Assembly (NCBI GenBank): GCA_030435675.1 | Contig: CM059624.1 | Coordinates: 13,664,769 to 13,728,768 of the forward strand | Length of the DNA: 64,000 nucleotides | Reading direction: 5' to 3' | Source: Steinernema hermaphroditum | Taxonomy: Eukaryota > Nematoda > Chromadorea > Rhabditida > Steinernematidae | Shown: positions 1-14,066 of the stretch, one piece after another | Numbering within the stretch: the first letter of the stretch is position 1 | Layout: every line of letters starts with the position of its first letter | The notes under the pieces: generated by a model | Databases searched by the model: none | Told to the model about the DNA's origin: nothing | What the model saw: the letters and a program-made list of their open reading frames with translations, nothing else | Translations under genes and position numbers: made by a program

Positions 1-3000
1 TATCCTCCGAGTATCCATCGGAGACGATGATCATCACTTGCAGACGGTCATGTTTAGGAGTGGGCATCAATTTGTGCTTCCTGTATTTGCCTGACTTCAT
101 GTTCTGCTCCTGCCACAGGATTCCCGCCGCGAAGTTGAGCGCTTTCGCGAGAAATGTGGGGCCTCCTCGGTAGGGTAGTTTGCTTAGGGCTTCTGGAAAT
201 GTCTTATGCTGTGGAGGCAGATTTTGGCCGGAGCACTACACTTGGGCGCACGTTCACTTGGGCGCACGATCACTTGGGCGCAACGTTCACTTGGGCGCAC
301 GTTCACTTGGGCGCACGTTCACTTGAGCGCACGTTCATTTGGGCGCATATGTATTTAAGGTTGCGGGCGAGCGAAGCGAGCCACGTATTCATCTTACGTG
401 CAGCCTAGCATCCAGGTTTGGCCTAGGCAAACCCCGGCTTGGCTTAGGCTCCGGCTTAGGACTATGCCTAGATATTTGAGGTTGCGGGCGAGCGAAGCGA
501 GCCCCTTATTCATTTTTGTGCTTGGCCTAACATCCAGGCTTGGCTTAGGCAAACCCCGGCTTGGCTTAGGCTCCGGCTTAAGACTATGCCTATTGAAGTG
601 AACGTGCGCCCAAGTGAACGTGCGCCCAAGTGAACGTGCGCCCAAGTGAACGTGCGCCCAAGTGAACGTGCGCCCAAGTGAACGTGCGCCCAAGTGAACG
701 TGCGCCCAAGTGAACGTGCGCCCAAGTGATTTGCGCCCAAGTGATAGGTACCGGATTTTGGCAGCCTACTTTTTATGGTGTTGTGCGAGTAGAAGCGATC
801 GAAATTGAAGTAAACCGTTGGCTCTTTGTCGAAAATGATCGTAGCCGCCCTGGAGCGGCCGGGTGCGATGTCCACGTTGTCGAGGAAGGTGATGAGGAAG
901 TTCTTCACCTGGAATGGCGTGTGGTAACAAAACAAAAGCCAAGAAATGGTATAAAGATGTTTCAACCATCCTTTTGGATTCGCTACTCCTGTAAGCGATA
1001 TGTCATGTATCTGCATTGTCCTATGATCCGAACAAAGATGGGAATAAAGCCGTTTCAACCGTCCATTTTCGTATTTTGAACCGTCCTCCGTTTTTGAGGA
1101 TTTCAACCTTCCCCCTTTCTGTCGAAAGATCTATTACAAATTTTATGAAGTGGGTGATTTGTATCGAAATTGATTTGTATCATCAACCATCAATCATCAA
1201 GAATTGGCATCTCGATGTCAAAAATGCACTATGCCACGTATCTGCGTTACCCTACGACCCGAAGAAATATATATTTCAAATTTTATGGAATGAATGATCC
1301 GTAATTTGTATCATAAACCTGAAATTTGGATCGCTGTGTATAAAAATGCACTATTCGATATCTCGTTCCATCGGCCAGTTTCTGAACTTCTAGGTGTGTG
1401 GATGTCATTTTTAGAGGCGCTTTTTCACTGGCGTGAAGGTCGATATAAAGCTGTCAGGAAAGGAAAGATGTCATCGGAAGGGAAAACTGAATTTTTTAAA
1501 TTTTGCCGTCTACAATGTCCTCCAGATAGATGCGCTTTCATGACGTTCTTAAATTACCATCTAATGTCAAAGTGAGTCTAGATTCAGAAGCAATTGTGCA
1601 CACTTACCGACTCAAAGTTAGTTAGTCCTATACTGCTACTCGAATCGACCAAAAACAGAAGGTCCACGGGAGGCAGTGTTCTGGCCGGATGACCGTCAGG
1701 AAGATTGCTCACCGCCCTCTGGACACTGTCAGCCTCGGACACCTCTTCATCCGATGAATAGGCTTCGCTATCGTAATCCTGAGAATCGGCACCGGATTCT
1801 ATCGTATTTGGGTGAGTAACCCTTGATGGAACAGCGGTTGTCGATTTTATCTTCTTTTTTGGAGATCTTGCTAATGAGGTGCTGCTTTGGTTTAGATTCT
1901 CCCGACTTTGAGATTGGTCTTGATGATAGTGGTGGTGAACGATAGACGTTTCCAGTTTAGCCTGGCCTGTAGTGGTTGCTTCTTGCCCCGTTTGTCCGCC
2001 AACACCGCGCTGTCTTTCTGTTTCCAGCTGCTTACGGTAGTATTCGTATTGGCGTTTGATCTCGTTGTCGCGTTTTCGCAAACGTTCTTTCGTTTCATTA
2101 CCTGGAAATTGGCCAGCTTAACTTTTGTTTTGTTATTTTTATAGGACTCGTTTTAGACCTTCTTCTGTGGGTAGCTGAATTTCCGGAGCTGTGGAGTGCA
2201 TTTTCAGACACTGAACAGCTTATTTTGGGTGACGCAATTGATTTCAAAAACTATGGGTAACCCGCTCTCACCTCCGGCTTCGTTTAGCCCACAATGGCCA
2301 ATGGCGGACACGTCGATTGGAATGGAAATTGGAAAGAGGAAAGAGCTTATGGATCGGCACTCAATCACATAATTTTAACGACTTTTTCAACATAACCAAT
2401 AACTTCATAAGCGCTTGTTTGCATCGTATTAAAGATGTTCGCATTGGGACCAAACTTTTATAGCCTTTATCCTTTTTATCCGTATTTTTCTTCCTTAAAA
2501 CACAGTCCCAACACTGTACCAAGCTTTTCAGTCCACTAACACGAATGAACGTCTGCAATAGCATGACCTATACTATGCCATCTTGCTGACGTTTCTTGAA
2601 ACTGAATGAGACGAACTGATCCGGAGCCGATCCGAGCCAGAGTCAAGCCCGCTTCACTGTGTCAGATATGTTCGCTTTAGGTATGTCATGTCTATGACCC
2701 ATCTTGATCGTCGTCGATCAAGCATGTTGTGGCGAAGCCAACACTAAGCGCATAGTATTGGCCATGCACTATTGATGTTCATGCATGTTAGTGAATACAA
2801 ACGCTTTGTATAGTATTGGGTCTCTGTTTTAAAGATGGGAATAGTCAGAAAAGGATTATGGGTACGGTGTTCTTTGGGCGACTCTGACTTTGGGCGATTC
2901 CCTCGTGAGTCAGACATGTCAGCCGTAACTAGTAACGTTAACGGAAAATTTGAGGAGGTTCTCATCTTCTTCTTCCTGGTCCTTACATAGTTACATTAGG

Positions 3001-5508
3001 TTAAAGTGCACCTAATGCATTTTTTACTTGGCCGGATGACTATAAATCGAGAATGCGTTCACTTGATTTGGTTTGTTTCCAACAGTGACTACTAAACCAA
3101 TCTTGATGCCCTCACATTTTCTGGCTACTCCCTCTCTTTGGGACAGTTTTCCGAAACACTAAACATTGCCCAACTCACATTCTTTCCTGTAGCTGTAGAG
3201 CGAGCATGCCATCATCAATAAAATAACAATAAAAGCGACGACCAGAGAGATGAGAAGGATAAGACACGTAGATCCACCGAGAAATGCACTGGCGCTTGTT
3301 TCCCGTAAATTGCCTGAAATCGGAAAGTGAGCGGAATTTGGTCATTGACTGGAGGACAGGACTGCATCCAGGAGACGGTCTGCGCCTCGTTGGTCTTGAT
3401 GCACTTCGTCTTGTTCCAGTTGAGGTAGTTCCACCAAGACAGGTCGGGCACTTTGCCTCCTTCGTGTTGGGACGTCATGGCGACGACTATACGACAGGGA
3501 CACTCACCGATGAAGTCGTTGGCGCTCTCGCAGAGGGGTGCGACGAGGTCGTCAAGGGCGGCGAAGTCGATGGCCGAGAGGCGAACGTTCGTTGCCGAGG
3601 ACTGCAAATCGCCGTAGAGGGCGGAGGAGCCGCCGACGGTGATGAAGAACGCATGGATCGGCGACGTCGGGTGTAGGAGTACTTCGTTTTCGTTCTAGTA
3701 TTGATCATTGATCAGTTGGCCAACAAAGGTGAATTTGTGGTGAATATCAGCAGAATACTTTTCGACTTTGTTCACTGTTCCTCAATTGGTAACTGGCTGG
3801 CACTCCATTAGCCGAAATTTTCGATACTTCTTTTATGTGTTGTGGTGCATCGGGGATACGGTCATTGGTTAAGGTTCATTTCGGATGGCCACTACAGCTC
3901 AAATTGAGACCTAAACAATGATAATGGCCGTGACCCAAATGTATCTAGAGCGGTGATCTACCTCTGGAAATGCCTACAGTAACCGTCTACAGTCTGTCTA
4001 TGATTCTCTGCCGACACCAAATCACGCCTGTGCAACGGAACTGTTGGGAATGGCAGATAGCGTGCTGTTCGATGCCTTCATCGGCTTAATTACCCAACTT
4101 TGAGGTAAACATTAGATTCGCTCTTTTCAAATGGAAGTGGCGAGGCAAATTTTGGAATTGCGTCTCTTCGGAGATGCTTATAAACTATAGCCATACTACT
4201 TCTGTAGTAAAGTCTGGTTAATCCCAGTCTGTTCACAAGCAGAAAGCGAGTGTCTGAACTTTGAACACAGCTCTTTGAGCTTCCGAGCACCCGCTCACCG
4301 CTTCTCGAATGTCTAGAGCGGAGTTATGCCTCTGGAAGTGTCTACAGTAACCGTCTAGAGTCTGTCTACGCTTCTCTGCCGATGCAATATCACTTGGCAG
4401 TGGCAGATAGCGTGTTGTTCAATGCCGCCATCGATACAAAAAGGCATATCCTGTTAGCACATCTATCGTTCTGCACTGGTCGATTGAGCGACAATGACCC
4501 TGCCCTGTTTAGACAGATAAGTGCACTCTGAACGCGGGACTTTTCGTGACCCTACGTCTTTTGAAACGCGCTTTAAGATGGTCTTATCCTTGTTTCCCAC
4601 AATTGGTTCTCTGTGGGGCTTTCTGAATACCCTGTATTACTGCGAGGAATAATCACCTCCTACAAGACTTCCTTTTCGATAAATCTTCTTAAATATTTCA
4701 AATTTCGGTCCTGCTTCCTATATACGACGACACGTTCCACTGTTTAGCTACGTTACTATTCGTCGTTCGCCTTTGTGCAACATAAGCACAAAAACTAAGC
4801 AGTCGTTGAACAAAAAGAGTAACGTTCACAACGGTACTTCATGAATTATTCATGATGTGGCCATGTTCTGGGCGCCAACTACTATACATATACTTAAAGT
4901 GTATATTTCCATATGGGAACCATTTTGCAAAGCAAATCGCAATCGATTGCCTAGGCCGTTCTTGGGAAATTCTAAGTTATTGCATTATGAAAGGATGACT
5001 CACCAACTCGGGAATAGAGAACAGAGCTGACGAAATCACGACGACCACGTCGGCCACCCACTGCCTGTTACCATCTGCCGAAGAAAGGCCCTGTTTGGCC
5101 AAGGAGTTGATACTAGCCACAGGCTGACACTTCTTCTCATCGTTTTTTGAAAAGCACGGTTCATATGGAATGTTCTGAAGCATACAACGCCCACAATCCA
5201 CAGTATATACTGCTTACACGAACCATAATCTCCTCCTTGAGCAAGTTAATCCTCGAGATTCCATGAGCCAGGCTGAGCTCTATCCTGGCCATCGGAGTGA
5301 ACTGGGCGACAGCCACACGCGAATCCGTACTTCCTATATTCATGCTGTCCACAACGTTGGTCACGAACGTCTTCATCAGATCGTGATTGTCGGGTCCCAC
5401 GTTGGCAGTGCTGTCCAAGATGAAGAGGACGTCGACGGCGGGCCACGAGCACGGTCTACAGATGCGGACGATGGAGAGAACCACCACCGTCAAGTACAGA
5501 AGCCGCAT
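1..5508 (-). CDS. vWA - transmembrane - vWA protein (3' end beyond the left edge)
   Basis: Seven exons read leftwards: 5508-5218, 5174-5004, 3694-3358, 3313-3179, 2101-1608, 908-770, 192-<1. All phases agree. The start gives a signal peptide (MRLLYLTVVVLSIVRI), then a first vWA domain (VDVLFILDSTANVG) whose MIDAS is DSTAN instead of DxSxS, so metal binding there is doubtful. A hydrophobic helix (about residues 283-304, LILLISLVVAFIVILL) is followed by RK, a charged coiled-coil-like linker, an acidic Ser stretch, and a second vWA domain with a perfect DSSSS MIDAS and the later PYRGGPT turn. Weak points: the 3694 acceptor (ATACTAG), and the 3358/3313 junction, where the frame changes and only a 44-base intron with a poor donor fits. 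vWA domains usually bind protein ligands; the partner is unknown. Two adjacent genes remain possible, but the phase-matched 3179/2101 junction (a split Cys codon) argues for one. Confidence 0.6.
237..745. repeat. Foldback-like repeat with inverted minisatellite arms
   Basis: The left arm has about seven copies of a 16-base unit ACTTGGGCGCACGTTC, some degenerate. The right arm (601-728) has eight uninterrupted copies in reverse complement, then one degenerate copy. Between the arms lie two direct copies of a roughly 120-base core (about 359-475 and 480-597), each starting with GTTGCGGGCGAGCGAAGCGA. The whole lies in the last visible intron of the vWA gene and ends about 25 bases from its splice donor at 769. 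The arms could fold into a long hairpin. Confidence 0.85.
2361..2830. repeat. Dispersed SINE-like repeat, copy 1
   Basis: Two parts match the copy at 24725-25115. Part one (about 2440-2530) is in the same orientation and contains the shared CAACACTRTACCAA motif. Part two (about 2620-2830) matches in reverse complement, with the shared segments GCTCGGATCGGCTCC and CGATCAAGATGGGTCAT. The copy lies in an intron of the vWA gene. The other copy carries tRNA-like A and B boxes, so a tRNA-derived SINE is likely. Confidence 0.6.
3941..4433 (+). repeat. Pair of diverged direct repeats in an intron
   Basis: Bases 3941-4085 and 4308-4433 are diverged copies of one unit. They share CTACAGTAACCGTCTA, AGTCTGTCTA, TTCTCTGCCGA and TGGCAGATAGCGTG in the same order. 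They lie in the long third intron of the vWA gene. No coding potential was seen. Confidence 0.7.
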
Positions 5509-6068
5509 TCATTCGGACGGTGGTCGGCGAATCGTATAGAACAACTTGAGAGGGACACTTTAGGCGGACGGAATGAAACGTCGCCAAAGCGCGTTGGCCC
5601 TGGCGACGCGCTGAGCTTTGGGACGCGAACGCGCGCACTTTAGGGATGAGTGGAACAGTAGAGGAGGCATACACATGTAGAAGATGACGCCCCGGGCTCC
5701 CTACTTGATGTAACATCTTGTTAACGTTTAGAAAAAGCAATCCTTCATACCGTACTCTCTAGCTAGCATTGGATTAGTAATCACGTCTCGCGGTGTGGAA
5801 AATGACCGTGTGGAAAAAATCAAAAGAAGTGTCTATCTACCAGACAAGCGTTGCAGCGAACGGCATTCATTTTGCATTTGGAATCAGTGTGAATCGGTCG
5901 ATTCCATTGAGAACTCCTTGACAAATGGTTTCCACTGCCTGATAGACAGGCACTGAGATGCTTCATATACTAGCTTCTTCTGGCAACCTGTACAAGTAAC
6001 ACATTTTACTTTTTATGGCAAACAATACAACTCATTTTGTACAACACACCTACAACTCTAACACTCGC
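5509..6068. other. Intergenic, no gene recognised
   Basis: The 5' flank of the vWA gene and the 3' flank of the MCFD2-like gene. The open frames here overlap the vWA first exon or lack any protein-like pattern. Confidence 0.5.
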
Positions 6069-6555
6069 TTATGTCTGCTTCCTCATATACTCGCCGTAGT
6101 CGACGAATCCGTCGCCGTTGGCGTCCATGTCCTGCAGCACTACGTCGACCAACTTCTCCATCGTCGCCTCCTCCATAGCCGGACGGGGAGCGGATCCGTC
6201 CACGGGATGCTCGTGGTTGAGCGCCTTTCCGATCTCGATGCCGTCGATCATTCCGTCCTTGTTCAAGTCGTGCATTTGGAAGTAGTGAAAACGTTCCTGC
6301 TCCTCGGACAACTTCTCGTCGACGCTCACTTTGTCCTCCAAATGCTGCTTCAAGTGCCTGAAAAAAAATGATAACTTCCTGAAGATGGAACGAATCTTAC
6401 TCTTGGTCATGGACGCTGGCTCTGTCGCCGAAGTTTCCGTGATGGTGGTCATCTAAAACATGCATAAAAATACATTCTTTCGCGTAAGATTTACCGGCGA
6501 GAACGAGGACACAGGCTAGTGCCACTAGGGCCACGTGTAGCGCACCGACTTGCAT
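6069..6555 (-). CDS. MCFD2-like secreted EF-hand protein
   Basis: Three exons, 6555-6495, 6452-6401 and 6357-6069, encode 133 residues. The N-terminus (MQVGALHVALVALACVLVLA) is a signal peptide. After a His-rich stretch come the helix HLKQHLEDKV and two EF-hands with good loops: DLNKDGMIDGIE and DANGDGFVDYGE. Length, layout and the acidic linker match MCFD2, the Ca2+-binding luminal partner of the lectin LMAN1/ERGIC-53 in ER-to-Golgi cargo export. Introns are short and all phases fit. I chose the ATG at 6555 because it begins the signal peptide; an upstream in-frame ATG exists but would bury it. The family assignment is good. Partnership with an ERGIC-53 homologue is inferred from other animals. 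Confidence 0.85.
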
Positions 6556-7144
6556 GGCTGAGAATGGGGAACTAATCGATTGCAAGCGGAGAAATCGCCA
6601 CTCGTGAATTGATAGTGCACCGTCCTGACTGATAAGACCCAATGTGCGGAAGGAGGACGCGCTCTTGGAACGTTCGGGTCAGCAATGATATTAAGCAACC
6701 AAACAACAGCTATTAATCCTGTCGAGGATATTGAAATTTGTCTACCAGACTATTTGTGTTGGGTGTACAAAACATCGGAGACGCCTCACACAGACGGGTG
6801 GCCATGTACACGAGCCACTGCTGTGTGCGGATCGGTCGTACAAACCCGTTGCGAGGGACTGAGGTGCTCCTGAACATCATCATGATGATACTCTCAGAAT
6901 AATATGAGAGATCCTCAAGCTGGAACAGATCAACGGAGCGTCGTCGTTGCGCTCTTTGACAAACGACAAAATTCCGGTAACTTTACAGCGAACTAGCTTT
7001 CTTTAACAATGTTATCCACGAACGCCAGCCTTGACTTGGACATGTCAAAGGTATGCGATACTACAGAAACGCAAGATGAGATGCATAGTCCACATTTGCA
7101 CTTCAGAGCTGCGAAAGCCGTCAAGTGCAAATGAGACAAGGAAC

Positions 7145-7310
7145 TTCCAGACAATTCCAGAACTGTCTCGTTTTCGCGCGTCTGTCTCGGTTTCAAAACG
7201 GGGGATGGCATTTGTCCGCGGTCCTGCCACTACCGACGCAGTGCGAATGTTCTGGAACATTCCATGATGGGTTTTGAGAGGGCGAGGGCAGTGCTTTTTC
7301 CGGAACGTTC
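7145..7310 (+). promoter_or_regulatory. Cluster of heat-shock elements upstream of HSP70
   Basis: The core site at 7245-7262 has four perfectly spaced inverted pentamers (GAA TG TTC TG GAA CA TTC). A second site at 7298-7310 has three perfect units (TTC CG GAA CG TTC). A third at 7145-7162 has four units with one mismatch (TTC CA GAC AA TTC CA GAA). These match the HSF1 site nGAAnnTTCn. The distance to the HSP70 start is about 320-485 bases, including a 5'UTR with a splice acceptor at 7620. Strong heat induction is expected. Confidence 0.85.
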
Positions 7311-7629
7311 CTATTTGGGCCAGACAAACAAGAGGCAGTAGGCTCGTCGTCGCTGCGGTCAGTCAATCGCTTGACGTTTGCTTCGCTGTGTGGTTTTCCG
7401 AATTTTTCGACTTTCGCGTTCAAATTTTAGCACAAATTCCGTCAACTTTAAACCAACTGCGACTTCGTGCTTTCTGTTGAACGTTTGCGTTTTGATCAAC
7501 TGAATTCTGCGTTATTTCTGTGAAAACTGTTAGCGTATTTCGCGGCTGACGCAATGAGTCAGAAGTCCCTTTGCGTGACACCCTTATATCGCTTAAACTA
7601 GCTCTTGTATCTGATTTCAGAAAGTCACT

Positions 7630-9731
<2,102 letters not shown>

Positions 9732-10184
9732 GAGTGCTTTGTTCTGTTGTTGTTTTGTCGGTCGTCATTGATGCGGGTGGTCAATAAAGTGGTTAATGGT
9801 TGTTGGATTTGAAACTGCATGAGGAATAAGTGGTGGGGCGTTTACTCTCACGTCCGACTTCCTTTGAAAAGCTTTTGAAAGGTCACAGGAAAGAGGACTG
9901 CACAGATATGCGGGCACGAAGATGAAGGGGACAAACGTTGACGCACAAAGAGGGGTTTTAAATCTGTTTACGGCCCTTCAAAATCTCCAACGGGCACTGG
10001 GAAGAACAGAGAAGAAGTTTACAAAAGCAAACGCTCCAGAGATCTGCTGCCTCCAGGAGACGTCTGGTCTCGTCCCTTCTTGTCTGAAAGACACTTCAAA
10101 CGGATCTGGGGGGGGGGGGGTGGACTTCACTCGCCCCTGGAAGCGAGTCCCGGTGCGGTCTGGGTCCCCCTCAGCAGGAACGTC

Positions 10185-12994
10185 ATGTCCAGTAAGTGCC
10201 TGTCGCTCACCAGCACCGCTCACCGTGACAGTTTTAGTTGACTCGAGATCACGCGTCGTATGGATTCTCATCATAGGTATGTTTGCATTTTGTTTGTACT
10301 TTGCAGATTCTAATCGTTTTTTAGGAGAAGCGATCAGAGCTTCTTGTCACACAAGTATAGGTTCGCTGCTCACTGGTTTCCTCGTCGATGAGTTCGGATA
10401 CTCAGAAGAGAACGCCTCCAGCATTATTTCCGCCTACAGCGCTTCTTTGGTCAGTTTACCTCCGACAACATTGTCACAACGACATTTATTCAGTTCATCA
10501 CTGCTATTCCTGGCGCCTTCCTTGGAGACACCTATCTCGGTCGCTACAAGACTATGTACATTGTGTCCGTCCTGATCGTCTGCTGTAAGTGCTTACTGTG
10601 CTAGCCCCTCAAATGGCGTCTTTTAGCACAAGCTCTACTTGTCATAGGGACTACTTCATTAGAAAACGCGGTGAATTACGTACGTCCGATCATCTTCTTT
10701 ATCGGATTGTTCGCCAATACTGTAGTCTATGGTTTTAACCGGGTCAACACATTTGCATTCACTGCCGAGCAGTACCGTCCCGACCAGAAGAAGGAACATG
10801 ACAATGCTATTACGTATACTCCGAAGGTGGCGTACAGGGCGTACAGTACCCATTTAGATACTTGTTCGTGATGGTTAACGTCGGCGCTACCTTTTCCATG
10901 ATAGGCGCCCCGATCCTGAGAAATGTCATTGGTTGTTTGGGGAAACCAACCTGCTACGCGCTTCCGTGGTCCGTCATGTTCGTCGCAGTGGTCATATCTC
11001 TTCTGCTCTTCATGTTCTGCCTCGGGGCAGTCAACAAGAAACAAGTGAGGGAGGAGAACTCCATGGTCCGCGTCTATAAATGCCTTCGTGGGGCCATTAA
11101 CAGCGACGAGAACGGTGAGAAACCTATCCGTTATATCTCAAGGTATTGCTTCTTTTAGCTGTTGAAGAAACGAAAGAAGAGTACCTGGCGAAGAACCCAG
11201 GATCGATAGACCTGAAAGATTACGAGTTAGTTTTGTGTTCTTTGGTCGACATTTACGAGTGCTATATCTTAGGGATGATGACAAAGTCGGTCCATTAGGT
11301 ATGTGGCTGGATAACTCTTATCCTCGCTTCTCCCGAAGGTTCATATTCGACGTGCGACAGGTGGGAAGGTATTGTTATTGTATAATTCACCAAGTTATGC
11401 CTATGCCTTCCTTAGATTGACGCTGGTCTTTATACCACTGACGATTTTCTGGAGTTGCTGGTATCAACAGATCAGCTCATGGTCCCTCCAAGGCCGCTAC
11501 ATGGATGGCAGAACCGGGCCCCTGGTGCTCTCAGCTGATATTCTCTACGGATCGAATCCGGTCTTGTGCGTAATTTTCGTATTACTCCTTTCCTTTGTGA
11601 TCTACCCGTGCCTCGAGAAATTTATGAATCTCACTGCTCTCCGAAAGATAGCCGTCGGTATCGCCCTGACTGCCATTGCCTTCTTACTCGCTTCAATTGT
11701 TTGGGTAAGAACTGCAATCATGCCATTCATAATTTCTGCTTATAGGGTGTAATATATGCAACTGCCGACATTCCATCCTCACAGAAAGCTTTTGTGTATG
11801 ACTTCACGAACTGCTCTCTTACCAGCTCCGTTAACAAAGCACCACTGAACTACAGCGTCAGAGAGGAGCACTCCTTTGCGAAACACGTCTACACACCTTC
11901 AACGTGTGGCATCAATTCGACGCTAGATGTGGACCTGAAGAAGCAAACAGGCTGGGTATTTGTGAAGAATCGTTCCGGAAATGGCTTTAGCAGTACTGGA
12001 TTTCTGCACGAGAGCCAAAACACGGTTGTGAGCTTTCTGGAGATGCATACATCAAAGAACAACTTACCGGCAAAGCCTGTCGAAAGTACTCTCTATCTTC
12101 ACTACTTTGATGACGGGGAAAAGGTACCACGGATCGACAAAGGCGATGCCAACAAGAACATCTTCAAGTATCAAAGCAAATTCGTTTCACCGGAACACTT
12201 CACCGTTAGAGTGAGTGCTAGCAGATACGGATGCGCCACGGTTGATGCTAGGTGCGTCGTTTTTGCTTACTGTCGGCCCGCAATTTCTCGGAATTTTCAA
12301 ATGAAGTCCTCTTTTGTTTTATTTCAGCGACTGTCGAAAGATTAAAGAAGCTGGAAGTCAAAACGAAGCCTCCAATCTTGCTATTCGGGACCGGCTCGGA
12401 GGCGTCTACGCAATCCTGTTTTACTCGACGGGAGAAGATACCATGGAGTTCGAAGTTGTTGAATTGGTGCCTCCGGCGAAGGTCTCCGTATGGTATCAAA
12501 TGCCCCAGTACACGGTCATGGCCCTCGCAGAGTGCACCGTATCACACACCGCCCTCCAGTTTGCGTTCAGCCAAGCTTCGCCCTCCATGAAGTCCGTCAT
12601 AAATGTTTGTGCAGAATGTTGTTGGCCGTTATATATTGTGCGATTTCAGGGGATCTTTCTATTGACGGGTCTTTTCGGCAACATCATCAATATAGGCGTT
12701 CTGAACATCAAGATGGCCGAAAGCTCTTTGAGTCACATGATCAAATCTTTGATCTACACTATTCTTCTGATAGTCGATTTCTTTCTTTTTGTGTGGTATG
12801 TTTCTGATTGTGTGCGAGTTTTTAAATACTTATGTAGGGCTGCGACTGGATACGTTTACGTATATGACCAGGCGAACCCGGCGGCCGCAGTTTCTCTCAA
12901 GTCGAACAAGGACCCGGAAACCGGAAAAATGGACGTGTCCATGACAGACGTTAGTCCTATTCCGTCGAGCCAGTTGAGCGCAAACGCCCAGTGA
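10185..12994 (+). CDS. POT/SLC15-family peptide transporter, divergent
   Basis: Thirteen exons: 10185-10191, 10238-10276, 10307-10449, 10494-10584, 10627-10813, 10858-11114, 11159-11225, 11273-11368, 11416-11704, 11746-12251, 12328-12604, 12650-12795, 12838-12994. Together they encode 753 residues, close to animal PepT proteins. Recognisable parts are PGAFLGDTYLGRYKTMY (TM2-3 loop), NTFAFTAEQYRPDQKKE, YLFVMVNVGATFS (PTR2 signature 2 region), FIPLTIFW with YQQISSWSLQGR (TM7), a roughly 200-residue extracellular loop, and the C-terminal helices with FAFSQASPSMKSV. The ExxERF motif of TM1, which couples proton and peptide movement in the family, aligns here to NRFLGEAI, so both Glu and the Arg are displaced. 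The first 7-base coding exon and a 30-base intron (10277-10306, in frame if retained) are the weak points. Confidence 0.85.
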
Positions 12995-13180
12995 ATATGA
13001 AAAGTATTTGTTTGCAAATCGATTAAGGAAGTTGAATGTAAAGTAGGCCAGCTTTGACAGCTGGTTACAGCATCTGAGCATGGATCAGGAACAGGATGGG
13101 GCATGGACAAGGGTAATTTAAGCGTCTGATTAAGCATCTTACCGTGCATCTGAGCACCATGGGAAGGCATCTGAGCATCT

Positions 13181-13410
13181 GACCGCCGGCGCAATGGCCA
13201 GCTGTGCCCCTTCAGGCCTGGTCATACTCCGCGGGGTGTCTTTCGGAATTGATTGTCGCTACGCCCATGGAAACCAGCTCTAACTTGCCACCACGCACCC
13301 ATGATGCGCTCTACAGAACTGTTCTCTGTCGCCACTTCATCAAGAACAACGGGCAGTGCCCCTACGGCTTACGCTGCATGTAAGCTCACGGGCCCGAGCA
13401 GCTTCTTAAA
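13181..13410 (+). pseudogene. Broken copy of the CCCH zinc-finger gene
   Basis: This stretch is highly similar to the first exon of the intact gene about 900 bases downstream: GGCGCAATGGCCAG, GATTGTCGCTACGCCCATG and GCGCTCTACAGAACTGTTCT occur in both. It has an insertion of roughly 27 bases after the first finger. The TAC codon of the second finger (CMYAH) has become TAA, and the start region is not preserved. A local tandem duplication followed by decay is the simple reading. Confidence 0.85.
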
Positions 13411-14066
13411 GTTTTATTTGTGAACTGCATGCCATTAACCGCATGCCGACGCCCGAAACGATGCCTGACAACATGTGTACTCTCATGTAGAAATGCTAGG
13501 ATCATGACCCGGCTCGTCGCCCGACGGCAGCCGAAGTGCGGAATGAGTTGGAGATCATAAACAAGGTAACGAGCTCGGTCCTTGTGGAAGAAATGAATGT
13601 ATCGATTAGGTATTAAACGACGACGAAACTCCACAAACCGCTCGGCTGGAGACGAGCAGCATGCAGTATTCCATAACACAACCGCCATCGTCCCAACATC
13701 GTCCTGCGAGCGTCTATCTAGGTATCCGCCGTCCGTAGATGAAATTGGAGGAGAAAATAAATGAATTTTCACATCGATAAGCTTTACCACTCGATATACT
13801 GGCACAGACAAGCATATGACTTCTTTTGATCGCGCCGGTGGATCGCATGAAACTTCGGCGTAAGTCCAACCCGTTACGATAAAGGACACGAACGAGCAAC
13901 GGCATTAAACACTAGAAGGTCTCCGAGAGAAGCACAGTGTTTTTGTTTGGATCAAAAGTCGCGTCGAGACCGGGCGCGTTAGGCAGTTCTGTGCAAATGT
14001 TCTGCTGTACTGTCGCTTGCAGCTTTAACTTTGACAGAATTGCCTATTTTTTGCGTATTTTCAGAA

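Noticed and set aside
10108..10119. Poly-G runs here and near 23178 and 59477
   Set aside because: Homopolymer runs are common in nematode DNA and nothing ties them to a function here.
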